Below are positions 33,126 through 45,024 of a stretch of DNA of 64,000 nt, piece by piece. Made by a program: the position numbers and the translations under genes. Source of the DNA: Forficula auricularia (taxonomy: Eukaryota; Arthropoda; Insecta; Dermaptera; Forficulidae); the NCBI GenBank assembly GCA_024734495.1, contig JALMQS010000075.1, positions 3,960,935 to 4,024,934 on the forward strand, given 5' to 3'. A model generated the notes under the pieces. It was not told where the DNA came from. It worked only from the letters and a program-made list of their open reading frames with translations, and did no database searches. Position 1 is the stretch's first letter. Each line of letters begins with the position of its first letter.

Positions 33126-33550
33126 ATCCGACTTTAATCTGATCTCTACATATTTGAGAATAAACTAAAATATATAGTAGCTAATGGTTGAATCCGAGAA
33201 AGCCAAAAAAAAAGGTTTCAAAAGTTGACCTTTATTGTGGCAATTGTTGACCATGTGCACTTATTCTCTAAAATTTCACATAAAAAAACGTATGTCAGTA
33301 ATTGGCCATCGATCAACTTTTAGAGACTCGCGTTATGGCGTAGTTCAATATTTGACCTCCTAATAAACCACGATTATCAGATTATTCAACAATTGCAATA
33401 ATTTTATCAAATAACGACACTATAAGCTTGTATAAAATGCAAACTTAAGATTTGGTCGCTAAAGCAGTAAATAATAAAACTTAAATATACCTAAATTGTT
33501 AATTTATTCCTATATTATGGCAGTGCCTTAAAATCCAAATAAAATCATTC
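33126..33550. other. AT-rich, no gene recognised
   Basis: No supported feature. Confidence 0.6.
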
Positions 33551-33554
33551 ACTA

Positions 33555-33785
33555 ATCATCTTTTGTTCATTTTTAGCTGGAAATTCTATAGCTAGAAAAT
33601 CTAAATATTTCTTCGTATTGAGAATACAAAAATAAGAACGAACTTTCTACGACTTTCTGACTTGAGTTATGATGGATGTCGGAATCCAGACATGCAGAAT
33701 GATAACAACTATGGCTGAAAATAATTTTTATCCACGATTCAGTCATTTTAAACACAATTAGAAAATACTTTTTTTTTTTGGGGGA
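33555..33785 (+). repeat. Family C repeat, second copy
   Basis: ATAGCTAGAAAATCTAAATA, AAGAACGAACTTTCTACG, TTATGATGGATGTCGGAATC, CAGACAT, TATGGCTGAAAATAAT. It lies about 0.9 kb after the first copy in the same orientation and is shorter at its 3' side. Confidence 0.65.
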
Positions 33786-34735
33786 GGGGGATTTAATACT
33801 AGAGTCGCCAGGGAAAACTTGAATAAATAATTCAAACTTTCGACGTGAAGTCTAAAATAACGTTTCAAATATAATGAAATAGTTTATTGATTTTACATTC
33901 TATAAAATTTATAATTTAAGAACATAAATATTAGTTTAGAACAAAATGTACCATAATAGTAGACTTTCAACTAACCTTGAACACATTTTTGACTTTTCCA
34001 ATTCCAAAATTTTAGATAAAGAACGGGATTCAGAAATGATCGAAATTTTAAACAACAAAAATTCAATTAACAAAAGGTCCATTATAGACAGTTTTTTCTA
34101 ATTTTTAATAATAATTAAAAATTTTTTTTCTTAAATTATCATTTTTTTATTTTTATTCAAGGTAATTTCATCTCCAAAATAATCTGTATCATTGTCTATT
34201 TTCAAATCATTTGTTTGTTTATAGTTGATATATATTTTCTTTTTGACCGACTTTGAAAAAAAGGAGGTTATTTAAAGCAACTATTTTTCCAAATTCCATT
34301 GATTCTCCCGAAACGTTTGTATTCCTTTATCATTACGTTTTGAGAATATTTTACAAAAGAATTTGTATTTATTATGTTAAATTTATTTATTTTGGTTTTC
34401 GAACCTGAGCAATTCACTTATTTAAATTTGGTGCAAATCTTATTATAAATGTACGAGTATAATTTTTGAATTGCAAATAACCACGTTACATTAAAAACTA
34501 TATGATTTTTAAACCACTCACTGGAATGTTCTCATATTTTTCGAAAACCTTTGAAAAAAAATGTATTAATAATTTCACCAAATGTCAATTAATTCTAGGA
34601 TTTTGAGAAGATTGCAACGCATTAGGTATAGATTTTTCATATTAAAGCTATTGTCGATATATTGTAAGGTCATTCAAACATCTTTTACATGTTTTTTTGA
34701 CAAAAAATAATATCTATACGTATTAATAAATAATG
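33786..34735. other. AT-rich; short GACCGACTTTG motif, no gene
   Basis: TTTTTGACCGACTTTG, A-run, GGAGGTT near 34240-34270 resembles the motif at the window start. CTCCCGAAACGTTTGTATTC near 34306 resembles the hairpin-group tail. No gene. Confidence 0.5.
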
Positions 34736-34737
34736 AG

Positions 34738-34825
34738 GGGTCGGTAGCGCAATCGGTTAAATCACCAACTTTTCTAATCCGATTAGGAGAACATCTACCT
34801 AGACTTCATCAGTTCGATCCAAGAA
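34738..34825 (+). repeat. tRNA-derived SINE head
   Basis: GGGTCGGTAGCGCAATCGGT contains a good A-box (TAGCGCAATCGG). About 60 bases later CAGTTCGATCC is an acceptable B-box. The distance is longer than in a normal tRNA gene, which fits a SINE head or a degenerate tRNA. Confidence 0.55.
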
Positions 34826-35300
34826 AGAAGCAAAGTGAATTTATTTGGAAATAATAAATAACCGGTCCCTCGACTCCAGAAACTGACAATCTTTGGTTCT
34901 ACAAAACCTCGTGCATGTGCAGGACAAAATTTCGTAACAAGCAACCATGAATCGTGAGAGGCAAAAAACAACATTACCCCAGGTGGTAACCAATCCACCC
35001 ACTCTCGAGTATCAACCGGGCATTCAGATTCTGGGGGATCTGGACCATCGCGAAGTCAAGGAAGAAACAATGGAAGAATGACACCAAAAATCCATACATA
35101 CCTGGGCACCTTTAACATCAACACACTCATCCGGCCAGGAAAAATTACCTGACCATGGAACTCGATAACAATTTCCGGAAAAAGATAGAGGCGTGGAAGG
35201 TCCAACGAGAAAGAAACATCAAGCTTTGCGTGATCCCAAGGGTCCAAACGCAACAAATAATAAAATAAAATTAATAAATAATATAATAACCACTTCCCCA
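34826..35300 (+). pseudogene. Possible LINE 5' (endonuclease) fragment
   Basis: A GC-richer segment follows the tRNA-like head. The + frame from about 35080 reads MTPKIHTYLGTFNINTLIRP, then GKIT and a stop. This resembles the GT-N-N-TL start of an apurinic endonuclease domain in RTE-like LINEs. It decays quickly. A tRNA-like head joined to LINE-like sequence would suit a composite SINE. The family is uncertain. Confidence 0.3.
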
Positions 35301-37065
35301 CTCTTAAAAAAAAATCAATGATTTTAACGGAACTCCGAGTTCAAGGAAAACATTACAGATATATGAGAATTATATAACTTAAGCAAATAAAAGAATGGGT
35401 ATAAGGTCTATGTGTTTAAACTATACATGAGAGAAGATAAATTCTCGATTGAAGTTCTAGAAATTTATGCATTTTTTATTTAAGTTTTGAAAGCCATTCA
35501 GGAAGAAGAAACAGTATGGGATTCTTTCTTTTTTAGTCATAGTATCTCGAATGGTGGAAATAATTTATTTGAGAAAAATCCCTGATTCATATAAAGGCAT
35601 ATTACCTATCTTGGAAATAAAATCTTAATAAACATTTTATTGCAATGAAGTTCCTTTATTTTATTATTTTTTTTTCATTTGGCTTTTAGTCTTGACCAAC
35701 CAGTCAGGTACATAATTTTTCTCTTTAAAGTTATAATTTAAAATATAAAGAAACTTTGAAAAATACATATAAATTTAAAGGACTTTGTGATACTGTCAAA
35801 CGAGAATTCCGTACCATATATTTTGGAAAATACTGTAGAAATCAAAGTTCTTATTATTAGTCGTTGAAATGGAGAGAATGAGGTAATTTGTGGGTTAAAA
35901 CAAAAAATTAATTTAGGCCACTTTTGAGCTACGATAAGTACAAAAATTACTTTTTTGGGGCTCTTTCGTTTTAATGGGAATAAATTTTAAAAATTTAATC
36001 AAACAATTCGTAAAGAGATGTTTTCAAGGACCACCTGTGATAAAAAATATTTTTTATTTTCGACCCAATAAAAAATTCGATCATTTGGAAAATATATTAA
36101 TATCAATTGTATAATACAATTTTTAAATTTGGGGAAAATATAACTTGAAAAATTCAAATTTGTTTCTTATTTAGTTTATTATCTACAATGCGCTGAGAGA
36201 CGCACAGACAAACATAAATTCTATCGACACTAAATTCATTTTACTTTTGAATGAAACACTAAATAATTCAAGTGAACATTTTTGAGTATATCAATACGTT
36301 CCACAGTCGAAGCGACACAATTAGAAATTTTGTATTTATTACTTTTCGAAACTCTATTTTACAATATCTACCAAGATCAAATGATCATATTACCTTAACG
36401 AGAAGCATCCTTTCCATAAAATCCCCTTCTATTTTATTTTGGTTTCTCTGGACTCTTTACTTTCACATTATATTAAATCGATATTTTATCTTAGTGCCTT
36501 GAATGACAGCAAAACAGTTATTTTCAATTTTAAATATATCTTTATTACATAATATGACCTGGCATTTATTCAAATTTCAAATTGTCATTTTCATCCATTT
36601 CAGTTCGATGATGAGATCGACAACTTTGGTTAAATAAAAAATAAAATCTAAAGTGAAATAGTCAATAATATGAAACGTTAGCACAATACTTTCTCTTTCA
36701 TTTATAATGTGTTAATTTCGAGGTTTGTGTGACACATCTAATTAGTAACTAGGATTCAATGGCGTTACTTAAGATCTTTGAGAACTGATGCTAATTTATG
36801 GTTGAGTGAACTGGCAAGCTGACCGAGGATCATATTAATGGAGAATTAGCAAGAAACCCGACTCCGACAGGGTGTCATCTAGCCAAAGGGCTTTCGACCC
36901 CTGGACCTCAAAATCTAAATTATCTTGCACGCTAGAGTTATTGATTAAATTAAAATCCTCTTAAAAATCACTAAAATTCTTTATGTTGGCAAACATTTTA
37001 TTGATTGTTTTATAATATAAATAAATACAAATCTTTTAAACAACCTTAAAACGTGTATTAAAACC
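35301..37065. other. AT-rich, no gene recognised
   Basis: A 76-codon frame at 36272-36502 has no recognised motif. A balanced-composition patch at 36815-36905 is not identified. Confidence 0.55.
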
Positions 37066-37069
37066 CAAA

Positions 37070-37098
37070 CGTTTCGGGAAAATTTCTCCCTTTATCAA
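37070..37098 (-). repeat. TTGATAAAGGG / CCCGAAACG hairpin
   Basis: Minus strand: TTGATAAAGGGAGAAA, TTTTCCCGAAACG. Same arrangement as at 23.65 kb, opposite orientation. Confidence 0.55.
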
Positions 37099-37244
37099 TG
37101 GAATTTCGAGTTATGAATGGTAAAAAAAAGAAAAAGTTGATTATTATCTAATGAATATAAAGCAACACTCTAATAAACGGTTGAAGATTGTTTTTTAAAT
37201 AGTTTTGTATTTATTTGTATTTTAAAAAAATCAATAATAATTGT

Positions 37245-37325
37245 ATTTCTAAATCAAAGAGGGTGTCTTCTGCTTGTTGCAATAAATATGCATATTTATA
37301 TAAATAAATGCACATACATATAGAT
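37245..37325 (+). repeat. Motif D copy, diverged
   Basis: AAATCAAAGAGGGTGTCTTC, TGCTTGTTGCAATAAATATG. It combines the GTGTCTTCTGCT string of family F with the layout of motif D, which supports a common ancestry of the two. Confidence 0.55.
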
Positions 37326-38780
37326 AATTCTATTTATTTAGCACGATAGTTACAAAGGAATTTCGCATTTATCTTGTATTTTTTTTATAAATATTATATT
37401 TGTAATTCAACAGTTGGAAAGCAGGCTGAAGCCATAAATAAATATATATTAAATTATTCTTCACGAATCATAAATTTACTATACATCTTTGTAGCTTGTG
37501 AATTTTTCATAATTTACATTTTTCAAAACTCTAAATTCAAGTCCCCTTCATTTGGTTTAAGATCTAAAATGAAAATTTTCGAAAATTATTATTCAAGATC
37601 TTATTAACATAGATTAATGTTATTGTCTGATTTAAGCAACTATTAGGGTCTTTTAGATTTTATTAATATTTCTAGTGAATAAAATTAACTTATTTTAAAG
37701 AGGCCGGGTTCTGCTTTAATATAAATAATTTCTAACTTTTTCTAAATAGAACCTAATAAGAGAATATGCTGAACTCCATATACACTACACATTATTTTTA
37801 TTTTATTTTGATTTAAGGTCCCTTGTAATTTTACTTTATGAGAGTGTTAAATATAAGAAATTATATATTTTTAAGTGAGCCTAAAAATAGAAATAAATAT
37901 TGGTGATAATTAAAGAATAAGAAACTTTTCGTGTAGGTAGGTGGAATATTTTATTTTCAAAGTTTCAATCAATCAAATTTACGAGTTGTTAATCATTTTC
38001 TAAGGAAGCTCTTGATACAATTTCTAAATCTAAATGGATCTTTTTTTATATACTAAATATTGTAAATTTGTTTTTTATTACCTCTAAATGAATCCATAAA
38101 ATTAGTAATCGATAAATCGTGCAGAACTAAATTGCACGAAAAATGGATAAAATTTGAGCACGAAAGCAAAATGATCCAACAATAAAAAAAGAAGAATAAA
38201 TGTACTAACTAACGTAAACTCATTTAATTTAGGTTATAACTTTCATTTTTTATTTATTTTTTGCTATTTTGAATGTAATTGATATCATAATTAATGATAG
38301 AGAGCAAATCGATTGAAACAAAACATTTTTTCGTTTCAATTAATAAATTAAATGCTAAATATATTCCTAAAATAATTTCTACTTGGGTGTTCATATTCAG
38401 AAACAGTTCTCGATTTCGATCAAAAAAATTAATTACATATATTTAATTAAAAATATGCGAAAGTGAGAAAAGAACCTATAGTCTTGTCAAGGTTTCTTGG
38501 GAAGATTAAATTAAATTTCTACTTCTTTATATATCCACAGTTTGCGGGTAAGTTGATTATTTCCTTTGATTTAGGTTGACCACAATTTTAATTAAAAAAA
38601 TAATTGAAATTTTCTATAAAAAATTAAAGATTGTGTATTCTGTTTAATATAAATATTTTTACCATTCATATATCTAGTAATTATTAGAAAAAAGAACGAT
38701 AGGCGTGACATCTCAATAATCAAATTTAATTTTATTTGCACGAAATTTTCTCTGGCGAGAGACGGACTTGTAGAATTTTT
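37326..38780. other. AT-rich, no gene recognised
   Basis: No supported feature. Confidence 0.6.
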
Positions 38781-38781
38781 A

Positions 38782-39243
38782 ATTGAAAGTAATGGAAGGC
38801 AGCCCAGAGGTAGTGAGGAAAGAAAAAATTAACACAAATCAATGTAAGGTATAATTTATTGGATTCTTTCTTCCTTTCATTTCAAACCGACGTTTCGGAG
38901 GATTCTTCCTTCCTTCTTCAGGGTTTCAAGGGGTCAATGAAAGAAACAAATGAAATGCTTCCTTCCTCTCTCCACAGTAGTGTTTAAAACTTTTTTCTTC
39001 CTTAGCAGAAGCATATAAAAAAAATTCTATGCTTCTGCTAAGGAAGAAAAAAGTTTTAAAGAGGAAGGAAGCATTTTATTTGTTTCCTTCATTGACCCCT
39101 TGAAACCCTGAAGAAGGAGGGAAAAATCCTCCGAAAAGTCGGTTTGAAAAGAATGAGGAAGGAATCCAACAAATTACACCTTATTTGTATGTGTTAATTT
39201 TTCGTTCCTCACTACCCCTGGGCTGCCTTCGATTACTTTCAAT
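38782..39243. mobile_element. Foldback with CTGAAGAAGG cores and nested palindrome
   Basis: The outer arms start near AATGGAAGGCAGCCC and end GGGCTGCCTTCGATTACTTT. Each arm holds the core CTGAAGAAGG, a stem-loop, CCTCCGAAA, then GTCGGTTTGAAA (left arm on the minus strand at about 38884-38932, right arm on + at about 39107-39147). The centre is a second palindrome around CTTCTGCTAAGGAAGAAAA. No TSD is obvious. Confidence 0.8.
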
Positions 39244-39625
39244 CACATTTAATGTTATAGGGAATTTACCCCTTTCTGGCATCTAGTGGCAGAAAGCTAT
39301 CGGGGAAACAACAATCCCATAATCCCCCATTTAATTACCCGTTAAATTGAGATTTTGATTTTTTTTTCCAACGCTAAAATTTATTTATAAAAATATAATA
39401 GAAATTGGAAGGAAGAAAAACTTTCTAAAGGCTCCCTAATCTCTTTTCGCAAAATCATGTTGTACCATATGGTGAGTCTGCAAGCAGTTTGAGCTAGAAA
39501 TGTGTAACATGGCAGGCCTAATACAAGCGTTCGTGTTAAATTTTAGCTTATTATAGGTATATAAATTTATTCAGAAAAATATATGTATAATAACAAATTG
39601 TTTACAGGTCTTACAAATTATGGTA
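39244..39625. other. AT-rich, no gene recognised
   Basis: No supported feature. Confidence 0.6.
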
Positions 39626-39626
39626 G

Positions 39627-39715
39627 AGTGAATGTCAGAGTTGGTCCAGTGTGTACCGTGTCTACTTGACGATGATTTAACGGGATCTCCGAGTACAAAC
39701 CTCCCTCGCGATAAA
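39627..39715 (+). repeat. Possible tRNA-derived repeat
   Basis: GTTGGTCCAGTGTGTACCGT may be an A-box and GAGTACAAACC a decayed B-box. Spacing is about 60 bases. Weak. Confidence 0.3.
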
Positions 39716-40266
39716 CATTTGACAGACCAAAATGTATCATACTAGAGTGAATTTTGATAAATGGACTTGAGTATCCGAGGCCAAAAATAAAAAATAAAAA
39801 ATTCGATTGATCAAGATGGTCAGGATTCCAGTTAAATGTGAATACAATCTGGAATTTGTAAACAATTTAAGAAGTAATATATACATCGGCATTAAACGTT
39901 TTCATTATAGAATTTTCATTTAGAATCCTATATAAAAATGGCAAAAATATATTTTTCTTTACAAATAAATACTCGTCAAATATAGATTTGGGTTCTAAAA
40001 CTATAAAGATCAAAATCTTTCTATTTAAAAGTTACTAACATTTTGGCACCACAATAAACTTGCTACGAGCATATATTATACAAAAGAAGAAGAAGAGGAA
40101 AAACACTTCTTGGAAATGATTTTTTCCAACAGGATATGTGTGTGTATGTGTGTGTCCCGATCCCTATTTTTTCCCCCACGGGCGAATTCGATTTTGGTTT
40201 AATTTTTTAATCATAAAGATGCAAGAAAGTTAAAAAGATTATTGGCTTTTGCATCTTTTAAGAAAA
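39716..40266. other. AT-rich with GT microsatellite, no gene
   Basis: A TGTGTGTATGTGTGTGTC run lies at about 40137-40155. Nothing else recognised. Confidence 0.6.
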
Positions 40267-41037
40267 CAGAGTACACCAATACCTCGCTTTGCGTTTTTTC
40301 GAAGTTGCGTCGCTGCTTAATTAGTACTAATTTTCACTGTGCGTCGTTAGATTTTCGAGGTTTCGTTGTTTTGGGTTCGAGTCTTTACATTTTTTTTTTG
40401 AAATTTTCTTTTTTTTCTAAAAGATGGCACCACTTTTGTTTCTAATTGCGCCATGCCATCAAAACTCGGGGATTCCCTTTCTAACTGAAAATCAACGCTT
40501 ATTTTCACTTTGTTTTGCTAATTTTAGAGTTCAGTTTCAATTATGTAGTGTGTTGTGCTTTTTGTAACGTTTCAATTAGTGTGTTGTGCTTTTTTTAAAA
40601 GAGAATAATAAATTTTTATAAATTTTTGCTACAAGGAAATTTATTTTACGTTGAAAAAAAAGCTGTTCAGCAAACATTGGACCAATTTTTTGTGAAAGAA
40701 AGCCGACTTACGACAACAGCCACTATGGACTCATCAGACAGTGATTAATTTTAATTTTGTTTTTCATAAATTAATTGAATAGTTTATTTTGTTTTAATTG
40801 AATACGTTTTTTTTTGTTTTTTGTATGTATGTAATAAAATTTTATATTATTTTTGTTTTTTAAATGTTTACTTTGTTCAATTTTCTTTTTAAAAAGTAGT
40901 ATTTTCGTAACCCTGGAACCTATCTTCGATCTTTACATGGTTTGCTATAGAAAATCTTAATTCACTTTGCGTCGTTTCAATTTGCGTCGTGTTTTTTTGG
41001 AACGTAACCCCGACGCAAAGTGAGATATTGGTGTATA
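40267..41037 (+). mobile_element. Internally deleted Tigger/pogo-like transposon
   Basis: The left end CAGAGTACACCAATACCTCG, CTTTGCG and the right end GACGCAAAGTGAG, ATATTGGTGTATAG are inverted repeats of about 25 bp with few mismatches. Inside, a + strand frame at about 40654-40746 reads KKAVQQTLDQFFVKESRL, TTTATMDSSDSD and stops, like the extreme C-terminus of Tigger transposases (Q-TL-FF-K). The DDE domain and DNA-binding domains are gone. Terminal CAG and TA duplication are not conserved on the right, so the copy is old. Confidence 0.7.
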
Positions 41038-41039
41038 GT

Positions 41040-42185
41040 AAATCTTTTGAAATATTCAAGGGTGTCGAAGGTAGGTATAGAACTTTTGCAGGTTTTTAAA
41101 AACAATCAGGCCCGACGAGGGCTTTTGCGGACTCGGGGATGGATCTTATCGTGGACCCCTCTTATTAAATATTTATTAAAATCATACAGGAAACTACCCT
41201 TTGAAGAACTCAGGGGCTGCACCCCATGCCCCTTCTCAGAGTTTCTGAAAACAGGAAAGGATTCCCTCTCTATAGAATGACTTTCTTCAGTCACTTGATT
41301 ATAGATTCAATGTGAAAAATAAAATGACAAGTTGTTTTTCTGTTTACACCGCTATTAACATTAGTTTTACATTTAAAGAAATAAAATTGATGAGCATAAA
41401 GCAGAAATCAAAAAAATTATAATTGAAATTCTGCTTCATCAGATGTTAACGGATGGTTCGGAAAGGGATTGGCATTAATAAATATAAAAAATAAATATTA
41501 TAATTCCTTTTGCGAAAGTGTAATCCACTAAATTTAGTAGGTTTTACTCGTTAAGATAGTATAGGCAGAAATCGCTAGATAATAATTTTAAATATAGGTA
41601 TATTATTTTTGACACTATTTGTGATAAAATAGAAAAAGAAAAGAAAAAGAAAGTAAGGAGGGAGATAATTTTTTTATTCCTAACTAAAATTAATTTCACA
41701 TTCATTTATATTATAGGAATCCTGTGGTTGTCATCCTGGGAAACATATTAAATATACACATTTTAAATCCTCCCCATTTGGAGAATATTGTAGTTTCCTT
41801 TTTTCTTCATTTAAAAATATAATCAAATAAAGAATCCATGAACTGCTGATCTTTAGCCACCAAGGTCAAGAGGCTCTTTCTTTTATGGTTCATTATCGAG
41901 GCAGGAGTCAAAGATCTTGAAAGATGGAAACGTCAGGAATAATCTATTGTCATTACTAGTAGAAAATTAAATAGAAGGTATTTAGAAAAAGGTGTAGGGA
42001 TAGAGGGCAGGGAATAGTATATACAAGAATGCAAGTAACGATTGAAAAATAAAAATCTTATTTCTTTCAATTGAATTGTCGGTAGGCTGAACATAACAAC
42101 AGTGAATAAAAGTTCTTTGAATTAAATAGCGGAATTATGTATTTTGTTAAGGGAGAATGGTGTAGGTTCTTAGTGAAACATATTT
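41040..42185. other. AT-rich, no confirmed gene
   Basis: Two overlapping frames of 60-86 codons at 41020-41294 on opposite strands lie in a slightly GC-richer patch. No domain is recognised. Confidence 0.5.
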
Positions 42186-42189
42186 AAAT

Positions 42190-42450
42190 AAAGTAAAGAA
42201 AATTTAAAAGTTTAAAAATATAAAATTCTAGGTAGGTTTAACAAAAAAAAGACAAGATGCTTGTTAGCTTGACTCTATGTACTATATTTCGGGGTACGAG
42301 CTTATCTTCAGGAGAAACGGTTTCTCTGTGAACTCCTGAAGATGGATTCGTACCCCGAAATATATATAGAGTCAAGCTTACAATCGTGTCTTTTATTTTT
42401 GTGAAACCTACCTAAAATTTTAAATTTTTAAAATTTTCTTTACTTTATCG
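42190..42450. mobile_element. Foldback with family B arms and CTGAAGATGG core
   Basis: Left arm: ATTTAAATAAAGTAAAGAAA, TTCTAGGTAGGTTTAACAAA, then CTTGACTCTATG and TTTCGGGGTACGAG; the right arm repeats these inverted, through CCTGAAGATGGATTCGTACC, CCGAAAT. The outer arm is the family B sequence of 13.6-14.7 kb, so family B probably derives from such an element. Confidence 0.75.
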
Positions 42451-43747
42451 AAGTATGTATGTTGAAACATCAATAAATTCGTTTTTTATCTGTTGATTTA
42501 AATACGTTTCATAAATATTAGTCTTCCGAGTTATGCGTTGTCTTTAGAGAAATTCTCTTTGATTTTTATTCAAAAAATAAGCTAACAGAAAGTTATAAGC
42601 TAATTTTATTGATGAATATCAATATCAAGATAAAGTTACTACCTGATCTGTGATAAAAACTAAACATTCACAAACATCTGGAGATGAACATCATAATAAT
42701 TATTTGTTAAAACTACCTAGTAATCCAGTCCTAATTTTATTAAATAAGATTCACCTTGAACCTACCCCATTCGCCCTGAACAAAAAAAGAACATGATAGC
42801 TGAAATTTCAACAGAAAAGTAATAGGTATTAACGAATAAAGCAAAGTAGAAGATACATATTTTAGAAAAATAAATTCTATAATTATAAATTGATAAAAGT
42901 TTATACATTTTTTTGGAGGAAACCCCATTTAGTATTAAAATAATATTAATTATTATTCAAATCGCAAGATTCTCTCTTGAGCGCAGAGTACACTCTTTCA
43001 AGTCCCTCCGGGCTCTTAATCAGTTCTCGAACTATAAAATGTTGGTACGACAAAAATTTGATTAAACGTGACCAACCAATTTCGTACTTTAAATTCAAAC
43101 TACTAATTTTGTTAAAATTGAATTTTCATTCATGAGAAAGACAAAAGATTAAAGATAATTCATTTTTATTGAATAGCTCCTACACTATTTTTCAATGTAT
43201 TTCGTAAATATCCATTCATTATGCCTTCAAGATTTATTGGCTGTTGTTATTACGTTTGCTCGAATAAACCAATTTAAAATAATTATAGATCTAGATATTT
43301 AAACATACTTATTGCCAAATTCAAGAACAATCTAAAAATTATTCAATATTAATCTTTGATCTTTTTTAAAAAAATGGAAACCAAAAGAGTCATTTTTGAA
43401 AAGTAGATAGAGAGGAGGGGATTCATGATGCCTCCAAGTCAAATCTATGAATTCAATTAGAACTCCGCCCTGTTGTTGCTATTGTTCAATTATAGAAACA
43501 TGAAATGTTCTTTTAACAAGCCAAATGAATAGATAATGAGAGGCTTGTGATTTTGGACTCTCTCCCTCTCTCTATTCAAAGTGTCTATTTATTTATTTGT
43601 TTAATTACTAATTGGTCTGACTTGCTCTTTTGTAAATTAAATATTTTTGAAGGAACAATAAAATTATTATTAATATTAAAATACACATCTAAATGAGTGT
43701 TTCTAGGGTCATGGTTAGAATAAGTGAGAGTTTGCTAAAATGTTGTC
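42451..43747. other. AT-rich, no gene recognised
   Basis: A 62-codon minus frame at 42740-42928 has no recognised motif. Confidence 0.6.
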
Positions 43748-43750
43748 TAA

Positions 43751-44209
43751 GGGCCGGTTGTATGTCGCAAAGTAAATGCTTTTTACCACTCCCGTATAGA
43801 AATAAATAGATTTTCGAAATATGTTTTTTATATATTTTTGAAAATATATTTAAAATATAAAATGTTTGTGTTAAATTTAAATAAAGTTTATGTTTTCTAT
43901 ATATTCTTAAAATAAAATTATTTTTACGTCACTCTAAGATAAATTTTATATAAATTGAATACAAAAATTTTATATTTTTAATATATTTTCAAAAAATATA
44001 TAAAAAACATATTTCGGAAATCTATTTATTTCCATACGGGCTAACACAGGGTAGATGGTAAATGGAGGGATTGGGATGGCCAATCAGATGCCAGGCAGAT
44101 CAGTGACAGTGACAGTGCCTGGCATCTGATTGGCCATCCAGTCCCTCCATTTACCATCGACCCTGTGTTAGTGGTAAAAAGCATTTACTTTGCGACATAC
44201 AACCGGCCC
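43751..44209. mobile_element. Harbinger-like MITE, copy 1 (interrupted)
   Basis: Begins GGGCCGGTTGTATGTCGCAA and ends with its inverse ...ACAACCGGCCC. It is flanked by TAA on both sides (43748-43750, 44210-44212), the 3-bp duplication expected of PIF/Harbinger. The second half is a palindrome around TGGCCAATCAGATGCCAGG. A different element sits inside at 43791-44040. Without it the MITE would match copy 2 at 44573-44767. Confidence 0.85.
43791..44040. mobile_element. 250-bp MITE nested in the Harbinger-like MITE
   Basis: Starts CCCGTATAGAAATAAATAGA and ends with the near inverse TCTATTTATTTCCATACGGG. Arms continue through ATATGTTTTTTATATATTTT. Copy 2 of the host MITE shows the empty site reads CCACTAAC, so at most CT was duplicated. 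The superfamily is not identified. Confidence 0.85.
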
Positions 44210-44373
44210 TAAGTGTAGGCCAATTCAGTATGCTTGGCGGTCAGGATTTTGAATTCGCTTACATTTTTTGCTGTTTTTAAGATTCTTGAGTTGAATTATC
44301 TAATTCGAGGGTCAAATAGTTTCATACTAACAATATTTATATCTATATAGTTAACTAAAGGGGTATTATTCTT

Positions 44374-44559
44374 ATGGGAGAATTGATTTTGTTTGCCATA
44401 TATCTTTTTGCCAGTAGACGTCCTAGACTCCGTTGGGAAGACAGAGTCGTCCATGATTTATCAGCCATCGGAGTTTCCACAAATATCGAAAATAATGCGT
44501 TAGACCGGACCGAATGGAGAGTAATCGTTCGTACAGCCGAGATCCACCCAGGGTTGTAG
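44374..44559 (+). pseudogene. LINE 3' terminal coding fragment
   Basis: The frame ends FASRRPRLRWEDRVVHDLSA, then IGVSTNIENNALDRTEWRVI, VRTAEIHPGL and stop. The pattern (RP-LRW-D-V--DL, ALDR--WR-IV--A--HPGL) is the usual C-terminus of insect RTE/SR-like LINE polyproteins. Only the last 50 or so residues remain. It lies between the two Harbinger-like MITEs. Confidence 0.65.
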
Positions 44560-44572
44560 TGCTACGGAGTAA

Positions 44573-44767
44573 GGGCCGATTGTATGTCGCAAAGTAAATG
44601 CTTTACCACTAACAAAGGGTAGATGGTAAATGGAGGGACTGGGATGGCCAATCAGATGACAGGCAATGAAAGTCCCTGTCATGTGATTGGCCATTCTAGT
44701 CCCTCCATTTACAATCTACCCTTTGTTAGTGGTAAAAAGCAATTACTTTGCGACATATAACCGGCCC
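44573..44767. mobile_element. Harbinger-like MITE, copy 2 (uninterrupted)
   Basis: Begins GGGCCGATTGTATGTCGCAA and ends ...ATAACCGGCCC, flanked by TAA (44570-44572 and 44768-44770). 195 bp, nearly a single palindrome, with TGGCCAATCAGATGACAGG in the arm. It lies 363 bp from copy 1. Confidence 0.88.
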
Positions 44768-45024
44768 TAAGGGTAATAGACGTCAGGAGGGACGAATTCG
44801 CTATTACATTACATACAATCTATAGATCTCGAAGAGATGTTACGCATAAGTGTGTAGCCAGCTTTTTGGTTAGGGAGAAATAAATAAATAAATACAAACT
44901 ATGATAATTTTCATTGATTTATTAGAGCTTTTTGAAATAAACCACATGTGAATTGTTTATATTGTTATACATATTAACATTTTATCAAATTATTATTATC
45001 ATTTCCGTCCATAATTTGTATTAA

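Noticed and set aside
41020..41294. Overlapping ORFs of 86 and 62 codons
   Set aside because: Opposite-strand shadows of each other with no recognised motif.
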